Part shown: one piece after another, positions 1 to 20,900 of the stretch
Numbering within the stretch: position 1 is the first letter of the stretch
Layout: every line of letters begins with the position of its first letter
NCBI GenBank assembly: GCA_963693285.1
Contig: OY848917.1
Span: forward strand, 31,445,245 to 31,509,244
Direction: 5' to 3'
From: Xestospongia muta
Taxonomy: Eukaryota > Porifera > Demospongiae > Haplosclerida > Petrosiidae
DNA: 64,000 nt
Program-made: the position numbers and the translations under genes
The notes under the pieces: model-generated
The model's database searches: none
Told to the model about the DNA's origin: nothing
What the model saw: the letters and a program-made list of their open reading frames with translations, nothing else

Positions 1-107
1 ATAAGCTATTAATATTGGTTCATTAAATGTATACTATCTTCACATGATACATGTATGTGTGTGTCACTACTATATATTATATGATATGATGACATTTATT
101 AACTTAC

Positions 108-398
108 AAAGTCAGGATTATGATAATTTGGATTTCCCCCTTTACTCAACAGATCTGTTACGCTTTTAACATCTCCTCTATTTGCTGCGGAGTACAAATC
201 TTTATCCTATTATAAAAATAGTGTTCATATATCTCATGTATTGTAGTATATAGTGAGTATACAAATCAACTCTTACAATTATAACACTACTAGGTAGACA
301 TTATATCTACATAATAATACTGATATGTAAATAGTATTACATGATATGATATAATGATAGAAAAGTTATAAACTTACTATTTTGTCTTGTAATGACAT
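108..398 (-). CDS. Ankyrin-repeat protein, 5' end only (runs off left edge)
   Basis: Two minus-strand coding exons are visible. Exon 1 (398 down to 378) starts at ATG and encodes MSLQDKI; a GTAAGT donor follows. Exon 2 (206 down to 108, 33 codons, phase 0 at both ends) encodes DKDLYSAANRGDVKSV and continues with TDLLSKGGNPNYHN, then a GTAAGTT donor. The pattern of an L-x-x-A-A-x-x-G-D-V start, a D-L-L-x-x-G-G helix end and an N-P-N-Y loop is that of an ankyrin repeat. Such repeats are protein-binding scaffolds, so a specific role cannot be assigned from one and a half repeats. The next exons lie beyond base 1. A possible acceptor (CCTTAG) sits just upstream of the ATG near 415, so the first exon may be non-coding and farther upstream; see the duplicated segment at 1150-1750. 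Confidence 0.75.
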
Positions 399-2752
399 CT
401 TTAAGTCTGTACTGTTCTAAGGACCTGTAGATAAACAAGTAATAATTATAGTAATTAGGTGGGTGTGTACTGACTATATAAACTATTACTATATGTTAGT
501 ACATCAGTAGTCTTGTCTCATTCTATGAGGAAGATTCCTTTGTTTGTTTCAAATATTTAACTTGTTACAATGTGAAAGCAATATCTTTTGAGATTAACAA
601 TGATTCTAGTATCTAGATATGAAAGGTTTATGAAGTAAGCCTCTTATACACATTACTAATGTTAGGATGGTAGAAGGCTATAATAATATTCATTAACAAC
701 ACCTCACATAATTGCATTCCTTAGCTAGGACACAAAAGTCAACCAGAGTTACCAGACTACAGTGCACATAAACAGAACCAAGATAGGAACCAGTCTCATA
801 ACATTATTTGAGTATGTATAATGTACTTAATGGTATTAACAACACATTTAGGGTTTAGGGTTTGAGATTTATATTCTCAAATAGCTACACTCTCTGGTAA
901 AGCCTACAAAACAGTCTGTTTACAGATTTAGATAATGTTAGTAGCTGAAACTAAAGATATGCTATACCAGACCTACTTTTCATTTGAGTCTATCTCTAGG
1001 GACAAGAGTAGGGTTGGACCTGGTTCATGACACTACTCAGTTCTATATTATGTCTTAATACAAAGTATGTTCAATTCAACAACACTACTACTATATTTAG
1101 TATAGGTAAGAAATGTAACATATAACATATTAGTATTTAAACAATAACTTGAGGTACTGGACCCAGTACATATAGTAACATGTAACATTTCAGTAAATAC
1201 AGTTTATCAGGTGCACTGACATATTAATAATACTTACCACGTTTGTTGAGTAAGGAAGACTATACTGTAATGAATGATGTCCTGATCTTGAAGACTACTG
1301 TATATCCTAGCCTTGAGAAACTAGTTGTCAGTGCGTTATTCTTTATCACTAAGAGATACGCCCACTACTTAAAATACAAGGAATTCTAATTAACCTTGAG
1401 CAGCCCCACCCTTATCTAGTGTGGAAGTATGTTTGCAGCAATGTCAATTAATATGAGTAAATAAAACTTTCACAAAAAAAAATTTTAAACGTAGGGATGA
1501 CAGTAAAAGCATCTAGACTTGAGCTATTGGACCCAGTATATATAGTAACATGTGACAATTCACTTTATTCTGACATATTAATAATACTTACCAAATTTTG
1601 TAAAGAAGACTATACTATGATGAATGATGTCCTAACCTTGATCCTTGACAAACTGATTGTCAGTATATACTTTCTTCTCAGACATTAAGAGATACGACCA
1701 TTACTTGAATGCCAGGAATTGTAATTAATCTGGAGTAGCTCCACCCATACTTTCCATTCAGAAAAGGTTGGGAAATGACGTATTAAGTGGGCGTTTAGTG
1801 GACAGGAGTAAGTCCATATTGTTGTATAACCTCACAATCAATGTATGAATATCACCTCATGAATAGACATGATAAGTCTGTAAATAACTCTTACTCGTAA
1901 ACAGAAAATTAGTTTTTAATTGACCAACAACATCACAATGAATTACCAATAATTGACAATTAATTTACATCATGTTTACATTGATATAAAGGTTATATTA
2001 AATAGTAATTGTCTATTGGAATTCTTCATGAGATGATTTATATTATCCTTAATATGGCAATATCTGGTATGTCTCCATTTTGTGATATATATTATTAACA
2101 AATAGAACATTAATAATTTGGTTGTTTACAAATTAAACCATTCTCTGGTCCAATAGTTATAATAACAGTATGTCTTCCCTTATGTCAGGTTATGGATCAT
2201 TAGTAAGAATGCAATCAGTAATCCTTGTCCAGATATTATTTATCTGAGTCTATCTAGCTATAGTAAAACACTTTAATAGCTTCACACTTTACTATACACA
2301 TAATATATTGACATTATATTAACAGGAAATACTATTGACATTGAAAAAAACTTATGATTAAAAGATGGTCAAGTTAATATGAACAAGCTTTAGTATTATG
2401 ATTGAAGAATATGCAGGAGTTAATTTCATGATAGTTGATATCAAGTGAGTAAACCACAGATAGCATGCACTTTGTAGCCTTCAGCAAATAAAGTACTACT
2501 TCAGTTTTTCACATAGCCTACACTTTGTCAATGCTAATAAAACAGATATTGTGTGAACAATAAACTGGTCAGGTAATTGAATCATGTACATAGACATATA
2601 ACTGTACATCTGTTTTCCTTCAGTTACACTTAGCCAGCTGGACTAAGAAAATATGTTCACAATATGTTATCAGTTTTCACTATGATGTGTTAGCATTCGC
2701 TCTTTTATACTAAAAACATCCAGCCTAACTTGATATACAAAGCAACTCTAGC
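399..2752. other. Intergenic region, no coding gene recognised
   Basis: AT-rich sequence between the ankyrin gene start and the secreted-protein gene. Apart from the duplicated segment at 1150-1750 I see no domain-bearing reading frame, RNA gene or terminal repeat. A short TTTAGGG doublet near 848-862 is too small to count as a telomeric repeat. Confidence 0.4.
1150..1750 (-). repeat. Diverged tandem duplication, candidate alternative first exons
   Basis: The segments about 1150-1420 and 1519-1750 align base for base with moderate divergence. Shared landmarks include TGGACCCAGTA, ATTAATAATACTTACC, GAAGACTATACT and ATGAATGATGTCCT. Read on the minus strand, each copy carries the same GTAAGTATTATTAATATG 5' splice-site-like sequence (near 1230-1238 and 1580-1588) at a comparable position. 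I infer duplicated non-coding first exons or promoters for the ankyrin gene downstream. The open frame at 1497-1688 on the plus strand has no recognisable domain and I do not call it a gene. Confidence 0.5.
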
Positions 2753-2764
2753 CTTTTATATATA
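2753..2764 (+). promoter_or_regulatory. TATA-like box of the secreted-protein gene
   Basis: TTTTATATATAG lies about 50 bases upstream of the ATG at 2814. That leaves room for a transcription start near 2785 and a short 5' leader. It is a sequence match only. Confidence 0.4.
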
Positions 2765-2813
2765 GTGGCATATTTGTGACTCTTTGATCACATCAGTCAA
2801 CTGAGGACTAAAA

Positions 2814-3727
2814 ATGAAGACTTTGATGATATTTGCAGCTGTGTTATTTTTCGTTCTATTTTGTGCAACAGACCTAACATCATCAACTAGTCCTCCACTT
2901 AGGAAATTGTACAAAAGGCTATACATTCCTCCTGTTTACCCACCTTTCCCCAACCTGCCCAATCGTCATCCTTTAAATGAATTTTCTCATCTACATAAAA
3001 GTATATTTACATGTAATAAATTGAATTACTAATCCATTGTAGTCAGTATTGTACAGATATGTTATACAAAAAATATAACATGTAATATGTACAAGATCTT
3101 TTATTATTTCTCTTTCAGAGTATGGCCAGCCAAGAACAAACCAAAAATTATTTTTCTCAACTGATCTTCAGTTGACAAGGATATTGTCAGAAATCAAAAC
3201 TAATGTCACAGTTTTCACTACTGTTGTTAAAGCCATGCAAGAAGCAGTTAGCAGTCTTGAAGGTCAAGTGGTGGCTTTACAAAACACTTTAGAAGATTTA
3301 TGTCCAAAGATACAGGATAGTAAACCAATGGAGTCTATGGACACTGAATATGATGACAGTCATCAAGGAATAATGGAAGAAGAACCTCCAGTTTTTCAAA
3401 AGGAACAACCAGTTACAGATGAAAGTAAAATGTAAGTGTGTATACATATTAATAATACTAGTTAAGTGTTTTTGCAGGCCATCAAATGAACCAAGTGAGT
3501 GCAGCACTTTTGATGAAGGATTTAAACAATCCTGTGATGATTTGATGAACAAGTTTGATTCTAACGTTGACAAGATTGTTGGTAAAATTGATTCTTTAAG
3601 TTCTAAATTGTCTTGTGCATCAAATCCCCTACCTCCCTCCAGTGGAGAACCATCAACTGATGAAGTAGAATCTGAGACACCACCAAGTCAACCTCCTGGT
3701 GAAGAGGGGACACCATCAATGCCTTAA
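2814..3727 (+). CDS. Small secreted protein, coiled-coil/acidic tail, unknown family
   Basis: Three exons join in frame: 2814-3000, 3119-3431 and 3478-3727 (750 nt, 249 aa). Donors are GTATAT and GTAAGT; acceptors are CTTTCAG and TTTGCAG. The first 20 or so residues are a signal peptide (MKTLMIFAAVLFFVLFC, then a likely cut after ATDLTSS). A short basic Pro/Tyr-rich stretch follows, then a heptad-like helix of about 45 residues from KTNVTVF through AMQEAVSSLEG to LQNTLEDL, suggesting oligomerisation. The C-terminal third has a cysteine-containing helix (KQSCDDLMNKF) and an acidic Pro/Ser/Thr-rich tail ending TPSMP. The ATG is chosen because it opens directly into the signal peptide. AATAAA at 3831 is a plausible polyadenylation signal. 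I recognise no family, and secretion is inferred from the leader alone. Confidence 0.7.
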
Positions 3728-4289
3728 GTTTATGATGGAACAAGAGCTTTACTACTCATTTAAATTTAATCAAAATTATTTTAACTTGGGACTTTATTAA
3801 TTAATTAATAATACTTTGAAATTAAAGAAAAATAAAACATTACATCTGGTAGATATGGTTACCCACAAATATTAGAGTTTTTAGCCATCACAATATCAAA
3901 AGAAAGTTAAGTACTAAATGTTATGTTTACTATGTTGACACTTACAGTATAATCTAAGTTATCAACACAGTCCAGTATTACTACATATCACAATGTATGT
4001 TGACATAGTAATGACAGATTTTGAAACTTTATTAACAATTAGAGTAACAGCACTACAATATGCATGCATGATATAGTGTGATACACAACATATTAAGACA
4101 ATGAGAGCTACATAAAGAACACAATGTATGACAGATAGCAATAAAAATAATACAGAGAGTATAGCAGTATAACAATAATTGTTTATGACAACAACAATAA
4201 TAATAATAATAACAATAATAGTAACTTTATTAATTACAGATAACAAAAATATAGCATATAATTATATATATATTTAGTTGGACTTGATA
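3728..4289. other. 3' flank between convergent genes
   Basis: Holds AATAAA at 3831-3836 for the upstream plus-strand gene and an imperfect (AAT)/(AAC) microsatellite around 4185-4220. No gene is seen. Confidence 0.4.
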
Positions 4290-7200
4290 TTAATATAATT
4301 TGTGTGGAAACATACGAGGACGTTCCACAGAGTTTTGTACCTGCATTGATAGACCCTTATCTAAAATATCTAGAAAGTCACTACCTCCTCCAACACAGCT
4401 ATTACTATCAGACTCAGGTACTGTTTGGAGGAAACTAGGACAACTTTGCTCCATATCTTGTGGTTCTTGTATCAATGGAAAACAAGGGTCTGAGTTATCA
4501 AGGTGGGAGGAGTCTGTCACATGAGAGGATGGCCATAGCTCGAGTTGATTAGATGCTCCGGATAACATGTTGCCTAAGAAACTAAAGAGATATTATAATA
4601 ACTATAATTTGAAGGGTTGTAATGTATAAAGGGTGTTTACAGGAATACATGTACATGCATACATGTCTTTTCATGTGTACATGTACAATCCATTGTAGTC
4701 ACTAGAAGCTAATGTTAGCATATTGTGTATTTGCATGTTGTGAAGTTGTTCATAGTAATCATACATTTTGTCACGAGAAAAGGTGATACAAAGAACACAA
4801 GTAGTGAATGCACAAAAATTGCTAGCATCTAGTTAATTATACATAGTTGTGGTCAATTATTGGTTTACTTAATTAAGATGATCAGTTTAGTGATCACCCA
4901 TACAGGTGTGTTTGTCTGATAAACCCAATGTCTGATAAACCCAACTGATAAACATTATTGTTTGTACAGAGAACATAATAATAAGAAACAATATGGTCAT
5001 TAAGGATCCTTCTTTCCTGCCAATATTTCTTTCTACACGTCTTTTGACAAGTAGATCTTTAATGTTAGGATGACATGTGTTGTAGTAGAAACTTTATTAT
5101 GTCATCAACAATAATGAAATAATCCACCATTTGTCATTAATAACTAAGTGAACACAAACTTCCAAATGTGTTTATGAGGCTACAAAATGTACATCCTTTA
5201 CTGAATTCTGTGAGGTCTGTAGTACATTACGTATGTATGATTATAATACACACTAGTCATATTACATATATATGATTATATATATACTAGTCATATCGTC
5301 ACATGATCACTCACACGCTAGGATATAAATTGTCCAAATTTGCTGTAGTAGTGACAAATGATGTTGGGTTGACATCATCTGATGATGGAAAACTAGAATC
5401 AATTAATGAACTATCTTGAGATTGGAGAGATGAAACATGAAAGGATGGAGATTGGGCCTCGGGCTGTGGTAAGGGATCAGACTGTGTGATGTGCTGTTTC
5501 TTGTGTGAAAGGCAGCTCTTTATCTCAGTATAAGCAGTAGGATCACTAGGAATAAAAAAGGATAGAATCCCACTAATCTTAGAAAGGAATGGAAAGATGT
5601 CTGGATGTATGGAATGGATATATGGATGTATGGAATGGACATATGGATGGATGAAATGGATATATGGAATGATGGAATGGATGGATGGAATGGATGCATA
5701 GAATTGATGGATGAATGAATGAAGGAGATAAACTGACACTGATTAGATGGATATATGTACTGATAAGTAGAAATAAGTTAACTGAGTAAATTAAGTTGTC
5801 TCCATCATATAATACAACATAGCACATGTATATATGACAGCATACCTTTGTTTCATAACTTTTTTCAATTCTCTTTTGATATCACTGATATAGTCTTCAG
5901 TACTTATACTTTTGTCTGCTTGAAGACCTCCAAGAATTCTCTGAGCAAACCTCGTCATTAACACATTATCTGTGTCTGACTTAGGACTAACTTCCATTTG
6001 ACTATTACAAGTAAAGAAAGTAGATGTAAGTCAGTAAGACTTCTATTAGCATTACCCACACACATAAAATATTAAGTACATAATATATTGATGTACTTCA
6101 TTGAGTTAACATTATGTTAACAGATATATTATGAAAGGAAGTTAATTAAGTCTTATCCTTTATCATTAAATCACACACATAGACACAATGAAAGATAAAA
6201 GCTATGATGCTACTAATGGCAACAAGATTATTTACAGTAAAAAATAATCCTAACCAAATAATACCAATATTATCTTATACATAATTTAACTAGGACAATA
6301 CTCACACATTATTTTCAGGGAGTAATTGACATTGTACCACCTCCTTTGATCCAGGATCAAAACTTTTTAACTGTTCTGGACTTCTTGGTATATCTCTACT
6401 TGACTTGATATGTGAAAAACTTGAGCTGGCAGAGCAATTATTCAATGTACAATGATTAGTACAATGCTATAAAGAAGGAAAGAGCATAACATAGCATCTG
6501 TATATTATATTTAGTATTAACAAAGGCCTTAAATACTTGGAATTACAAAGTGTATATATCCATTGATAAAGCAACATTCTAACTATAATTCAGTGGATTA
6601 ATTTCATCTACAGCATAAATTAATTCATACCTTATTGCTTGTTGACCGTGCTCCTAATACTGTTCCTAAACAATAAATACAATACATGTACATGAACTGA
6701 AATAATACATGTATAATTCTATTTCCTGTCTCCAATCTATTGTCTAACTAATATAAGACACAAGCAGTGTTTGAGTTAAAAATTGGCAGACTATTAACAC
6801 AGTAGTGACATGACAACAACGGAGTCTATATTCTGTATACATGGTACAAAGAAACATACTTCTAGTAATGGTTTCTGAACTCTTGCCTTTACCATATAGA
6901 CCAAGTTTTTGCTAAAGAAAATATTAATTATATTTGAGTTAGAACATATTTAAATCTCAATGAATGCCCTGATCTAATAATAAAAGTACTTTTTAAAACA
7001 TAACACAGAAATTAATTTTACTTCTATCCATTGCGTTTCATTTAGTTTATCAGTGATTGATCTTAAATAACTTACTGTAACTCTACCACGTGTTAATAAA
7101 GACAAGAGTGTTTTCTGACCAGCAGGATTCTCCTTGTTGCTACCATATTGTGATCGTGAGATCTACAAAATGATAAATCATCAATAAAAAAACATTTATT

Positions 7201-7569
7201 ACTCTGATCCATATATATAATTGTAATTTGAAACCTAGATGTATAAATAAATTCAAATATGGCTTTTATGTAACAGGGACTCTGCCACAACATATTGTAT
7301 AGGTAAGCTAATATTGTATAGTAAGGTTGTTTCTAGTTAACTTGTAAAACTAGATGAGTATATAGTGGATAAAATATACCTTGCTAATAATGCTTTTGTC
7401 TTTACTAACTTTCCCTTTTTTCTTAAGTCTGTTAGCTCCACTGGTTGAAGTAGCACAAGATGTCACAGAACTGAATATATCTGATAGATTACCGCTTTCT
7501 ATTTTCACATATAAAAGAAACACGCCACATTATATAGTTATACTTACCAGATGATTTTGCAGAAGACAT
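4290..7569 (-). CDS. Unrecognised 384-aa Ser-rich protein with KEN and D-box-like motifs
   Basis: Nine minus-strand exons fit by phase: 7569-7548, 7498-7380, 7162-7076, 6911-6860, 6665-6631, 6466-6306, 6001-5846, 5545-5315 and 4581-4290 (1155 nt including the stop). The protein starts MSSAKSSESGNLSDIFSSV. A basic region follows, then SNKENPAGQKTLLSLLTRGR with K57-E58-N59, and RRTVLGAR with an R-x-x-L at 94-97. KEN and R-x-x-L motifs are APC/C degrons in cell-cycle proteins, so a mitotic or meiotic role is possible but unproven. A predicted helical segment (MTRFAQRILGGL through YISDIKRELKKVM) lies near residues 200-240. The last third is Ser/Asp/Gln-rich and low in structure, with a conserved-looking SDFLDILDKGL near the end. 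I cannot name the family. The start codon faces RASEF across 534 bp. Intron 7 holds an ATGGA-rich minisatellite. Confidence 0.65.
5585..5735. repeat. ATGGATGGA-type minisatellite in intron 7 of the minus-strand gene
   Basis: Imperfect repeats of TGGATGTATGGAATGGATAT and shorter ATGGATGGA units fill the intron between exons 8 and 7. The Ile/His/Pro-rich open frames across it are translations of the repeat, not protein evidence. Confidence 0.75.
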
Positions 7570-8103
7570 TTTAAGTTTGGTGTGAAATTACCTCCACAGT
7601 AGATACTCCAGATAGATGATTAAAGAGTTCAGCAGCTGCTAGTACTGACGAATTTTTTCACCTTTTCGCGCAAATATTTTCTTAATAAGAGCAACAGAAG
7701 TAATTTTAGAACTAAAATAGCAGAAAGTAGGTGTTTAGCTAAGCAATAAGTCTTAAGTTTGTCTTCAGGACTGTCAGTTAAATTCATGCATTACATAAGA
7801 TTAGTATTTGCGGTTTATAATTTTACAAGTCACGCGCATATCTTTGTCGATAAACAGCCATTGTTGAAGGCGGTAAGAGAACAAGTCCTCTGTTAAGCGT
7901 CATTGTTGTCTGTTTATTTTTCTATCACCATTTGAGAATTATAATGAGAAATTGAGACAGGTGTCATGACAGAATGACGCCCTACTTCCTGCTTGTAAAA
8001 ATGTAAAGTGGTCGTGGTTTTCTGATTAGCTTCCTTCAAACCAGCGAGAGTTGGGTTACACAGCTTAGTATTAGAAACCAAAGAAGCTGTAGTGTTAAAA
8101 GCG
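7570..8103. promoter_or_regulatory. Probable bidirectional promoter region
   Basis: 534 bp separates the divergent ATGs of the minus-strand gene (7569) and RASEF (8104). It contains the most CpG-containing stretches in this part of the window (TTTTCGCGCAAAT near 7665, CACGCGCAT near 7832, GGCGG near 7870) and no convincing TATA box close to either start. Shared promoter use is an inference from the spacing. Confidence 0.5.
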
Positions 8104-17409
<9,306 letters not shown>

Positions 17410-17917
17410 TAATTACTCTCACAACAGCATGTCATATATAATGTTACTTTATTTTTACGTATCATCACCATTTCTGTATCGTTATTTTTCATCAAATTTT
17501 AATTCATTTCAACTTCATGATAATCAACGTTTTGTTAAATAATATTTAGTTTTTTATTGTAAACAATGATAATATAATGGACTTTAAGTAACTGAGCATT
17601 GATAATATACAAACATGTGAGTACAATGATCTGTTCAAAAAATGAAGTATAAAATGTCAGCATTTAGCTAGTTAATTGATACAACTAGATGTCTTTGTTA
17701 GTAAATAACAAAGTATTAAAGTTTTAAACAAACAAACAACAAACTGAGTTCAATATAAATTTGTAGATTTAGAATTTCCTATCTTATGTCAATCGGTGAC
17801 TTTCAAAAAGAGTTCAACTGAGTACTGTCTGATAGGAGTTGTATTCGTGTCTTATGCCCCACCTTACTCTATGGGGCGTCGTTTTGGCTAAACTAGTCAG
17901 CCCACGTAATCAAGAAC
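17410..17917 (+). other. RASEF 3' flank and D1 upstream region
   Basis: Contains probable RASEF 3' UTR, ATTAAA near 17717, and a block (GAGTTCAATATAAATTTG, GTCAATCGGTGACTTTC) that recurs upstream of D2, D5 and, in part, D4 and D7. GCCCCACCTTACTCTATGGGGC at about 17856-17877 is a short inverted repeat about 40 bases before the D1 ATG, overlapping GGGGCGTCG. Confidence 0.5.
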
Positions 17918-20900
17918 ATGACGGAAAGAGAACAACAGCAACCACTGTTGGTAAGATAAAAAAATACATGATCAAAGTAATAACGTAACTATAATTCTAA
18001 AGGCTCAACCTGGTGATAATATAGTAGGATATGGAGTGTATTCTGTATTACCTCCACCACCTTATGAAGCAGAACCAAGAAGTGAAAGTTAGTGGATACT
18101 AAATAGACTTATAATGTATTCTGAGTTAGTATCAAGTGGGGATATATGAGAACTGGTCATTAACCTCACTGCTGTGGTTGAGGTTACAATACATTAATTG
18201 TTCACTCAACTATAGGCTGCTAATGATAGAATATTTTGCGATCTTTCTGGTTATAACCACACAATTGCTATATAAAATAGTAACAAGATCACATTTCATC
18301 ACGTTTAAGGTTTATAAGTAACATGTATATTCTCTTCATATAGATGTCTTTGTTGAACCAGAGCCTTACCAACCACCACAATATCAACCAGTAAGTATAT
18401 TATATAGTATGGACCTATTAATATGTTGTCATATTAAATTTTAGAATAATTTGTTTATTAACTTTGTGCAATATAATTATGTAAGAATACTTTCATTGAT
18501 ATTATCTTATCGATGTTTTCATAGTTAGCAAATGTTTTCATAGTTAATTACTACATTTTATACTTTAAGGTCAGGAGAGACAACCTTCATCGTCCAGATG
18601 ACTACAAGAGAGCTCTTCATTTTGCAATAATTGCCTTCATTGTGATAACTATAATTGGTACTCCTTTGACATTATTCTTCACAATTCCTGCATTGTGTTT
18701 AAATATTTGGGTAAGATTTTCAATGAATAAACAAAATGATGGATGGTAGTTATTGTTATGTAGAACTACATACATGTATTTGTAGTAAAAGACTTCACTG
18801 ATAGATGTGCTATCAAGTAGGTATACAAAACATTTGTTCTAATAATATTAAGGAAGACAGTCAATTATACAGTCTAAATATATTTAGACTTATAGTATTA
18901 GTTATCATGTAGTGATATAATATGTACTCACATGATCCACTAAGCCAAAATTAATATGGTCTCAATACAATTGAGCTTAAGTTGTTACAGACATGATAGG
19001 GTTTCAAGAACAATACAATGTTCTAACTGTCTATCAACCTTTTATCATCATGGTACTATGTAGGCCTGGGCAATAGTATCAATAGTGAATACTGTAAAAC
19101 TACTAATGTTAGCGTGCTACTAATTGTAGTGATACTAGCGATTTGAAAAAAAACGCTAAATTTAATATTCACTAAAGTTATGAGCGAGTCACGTCCATTG
19201 AAAATGAAGAAGAAGCTTGTGAACTGAACAACGAAAGTCATGTCTCTTATAAGATGGCTTTATGGGTCATCATCATTGGAACTTGAAGAGAATGAGGATG
19301 GACCAACGATAGCAGCAAACAAAGAGATTGAAAAGATGAAGCAAGTGGGAAGGAAAAGGGAGAGGTATCATCATAATGATGATGAAACACATGTTAAAAT
19401 TGCCAAGTATTCATGTGAATGTGGAAGTAATGCAGCTGCTGACAAGTTCACTAAGGAGCTTGGATTTTTGGTCACCAAAAGTACAGTAAGAAACATGAGG
19501 AAGAGCTACCTTTCTATACTTAGAAAGGAGAAGGATATGGAGTCTTCCTCGTGGAGCTAGAGGGAGACTGCTGATACCTTGTGATTATGACCAGGACATA
19601 TCTAGGTACATCATAAGCCTAATGATGACATTCTCATTTCTCAAAGAAAAGAAAGATATCAAAGAGAAAGGATTTGAAAAAAGTGGAATTTTGAGTTCCA
19701 TTACAATTACTAGTACTGATACTTGATACTTGTAAAATGCAATTTTGATATTTTTGATAATATTGTTTTTGACAACGTTAAATTTAATAGCCGCTAATAT
19801 GGTACTGAAGCAAAAACGCTAAAAAAGTAGCCGCTAACATTAGTAGATTTACAGTATATCATGGTAGTTTTTTAGCTATCATGATACGATAGTATTTTAT
19901 TAACTATCGCAATAGTAAACATGTCTTATTGCGAGTGCGTATTGCACAATCATGTGCAACCACATGTTTATTTTGTAATCTACACAATGTTGTATGGAAA
20001 CACTTTGACTTCCCAGCTAAGGATGAAGAAATAATTGAAAAGAAGAAGGACAGAAAAAAATGTCACTTTTAAACTTTGCTTTAAAACAATCAAGTTTTCC
20101 GGAATACCACTAACCTTTGATTCCACCTGAAGGAACACCATAGAAGTGCTTATGAATCACAACCTACTGAGGACAAAAGCTCCAAACAGTCCACAAGTAC
20201 ATCTCAGTCTACAATTTTGCAAGCTATGAATGCTACAAAAAATTCCTACTGCTTCACCTAGGTGGAATAGGTTTAAAAATGCTGTGTGCTATTTTATAGC
20301 TAAAGATTTACAACCACTTGATACTGTTGACGATAAAGGGTTTCGACACCTTTTACATACCATTGAGCCTAGATATGAACAACCATCATGGTGTGACAGC
20401 CATCAAAGTTAAGAAAGAACTCTCTAGCTTATCATCATTTGCACTGACAACCGATCTGTGGAGTTCACAAGCTAATCATGCCTATACAGGAGTTACAGTC
20501 CACTACATCAACGACGCTTTTGAAATGAAGCATCACTTACTTGTAACAAAAGAGTTTCCTGAGTCACATTAAACAAAAACAAAAAAGTCTTGGACATAAG
20601 AAACATGCTCTGATTCAAGAAGTAGCAACTCAGTGGAACTCATTATAGTATATAGTTTCTCATATTCTGGAACAACAACAACCACTTTGTGCTACACTAC
20701 TTGAGATACACAAAACAGAGCTCATGCCTACAGATGTGGAGTTTAAAACCCTAGAAGAATTCATAACCACTATGAAACCTTTGGTAGATATCACTGAAGC
20801 CATTGGGTCTGAGAAGTGGATCACTATCTCCACAGTACAGCCTATTTTGATGAAACTCATGAAGTTCCACTTAGCTTTTGATGCCAACGATAGTGTCCTA

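Noticed and set aside
848..865. TTTAGGGTTTAGGG resembling telomeric repeat
   Set aside because: Only two units, in ordinary flanking sequence; expected by chance in AT-rich DNA.
1497..1688. 63-codon plus-strand frame
   Set aside because: Lies in the diverged duplication, has no domain, and the sister copy is not open; the splice-like signal is on the other strand.
5311..5827. Ile/His/Ser/Pro-rich minus-strand frames
   Set aside because: Upstream part is translation of the ATGGA minisatellite in an intron; only 5315-5545 is taken as exon.
18136..18321. Hydrophobic 61-codon frame in D1 intron 2
   Set aside because: Not conserved as a frame in D2, D5 or D7; intronic AT-rich sequence readily gives hydrophobic frames.
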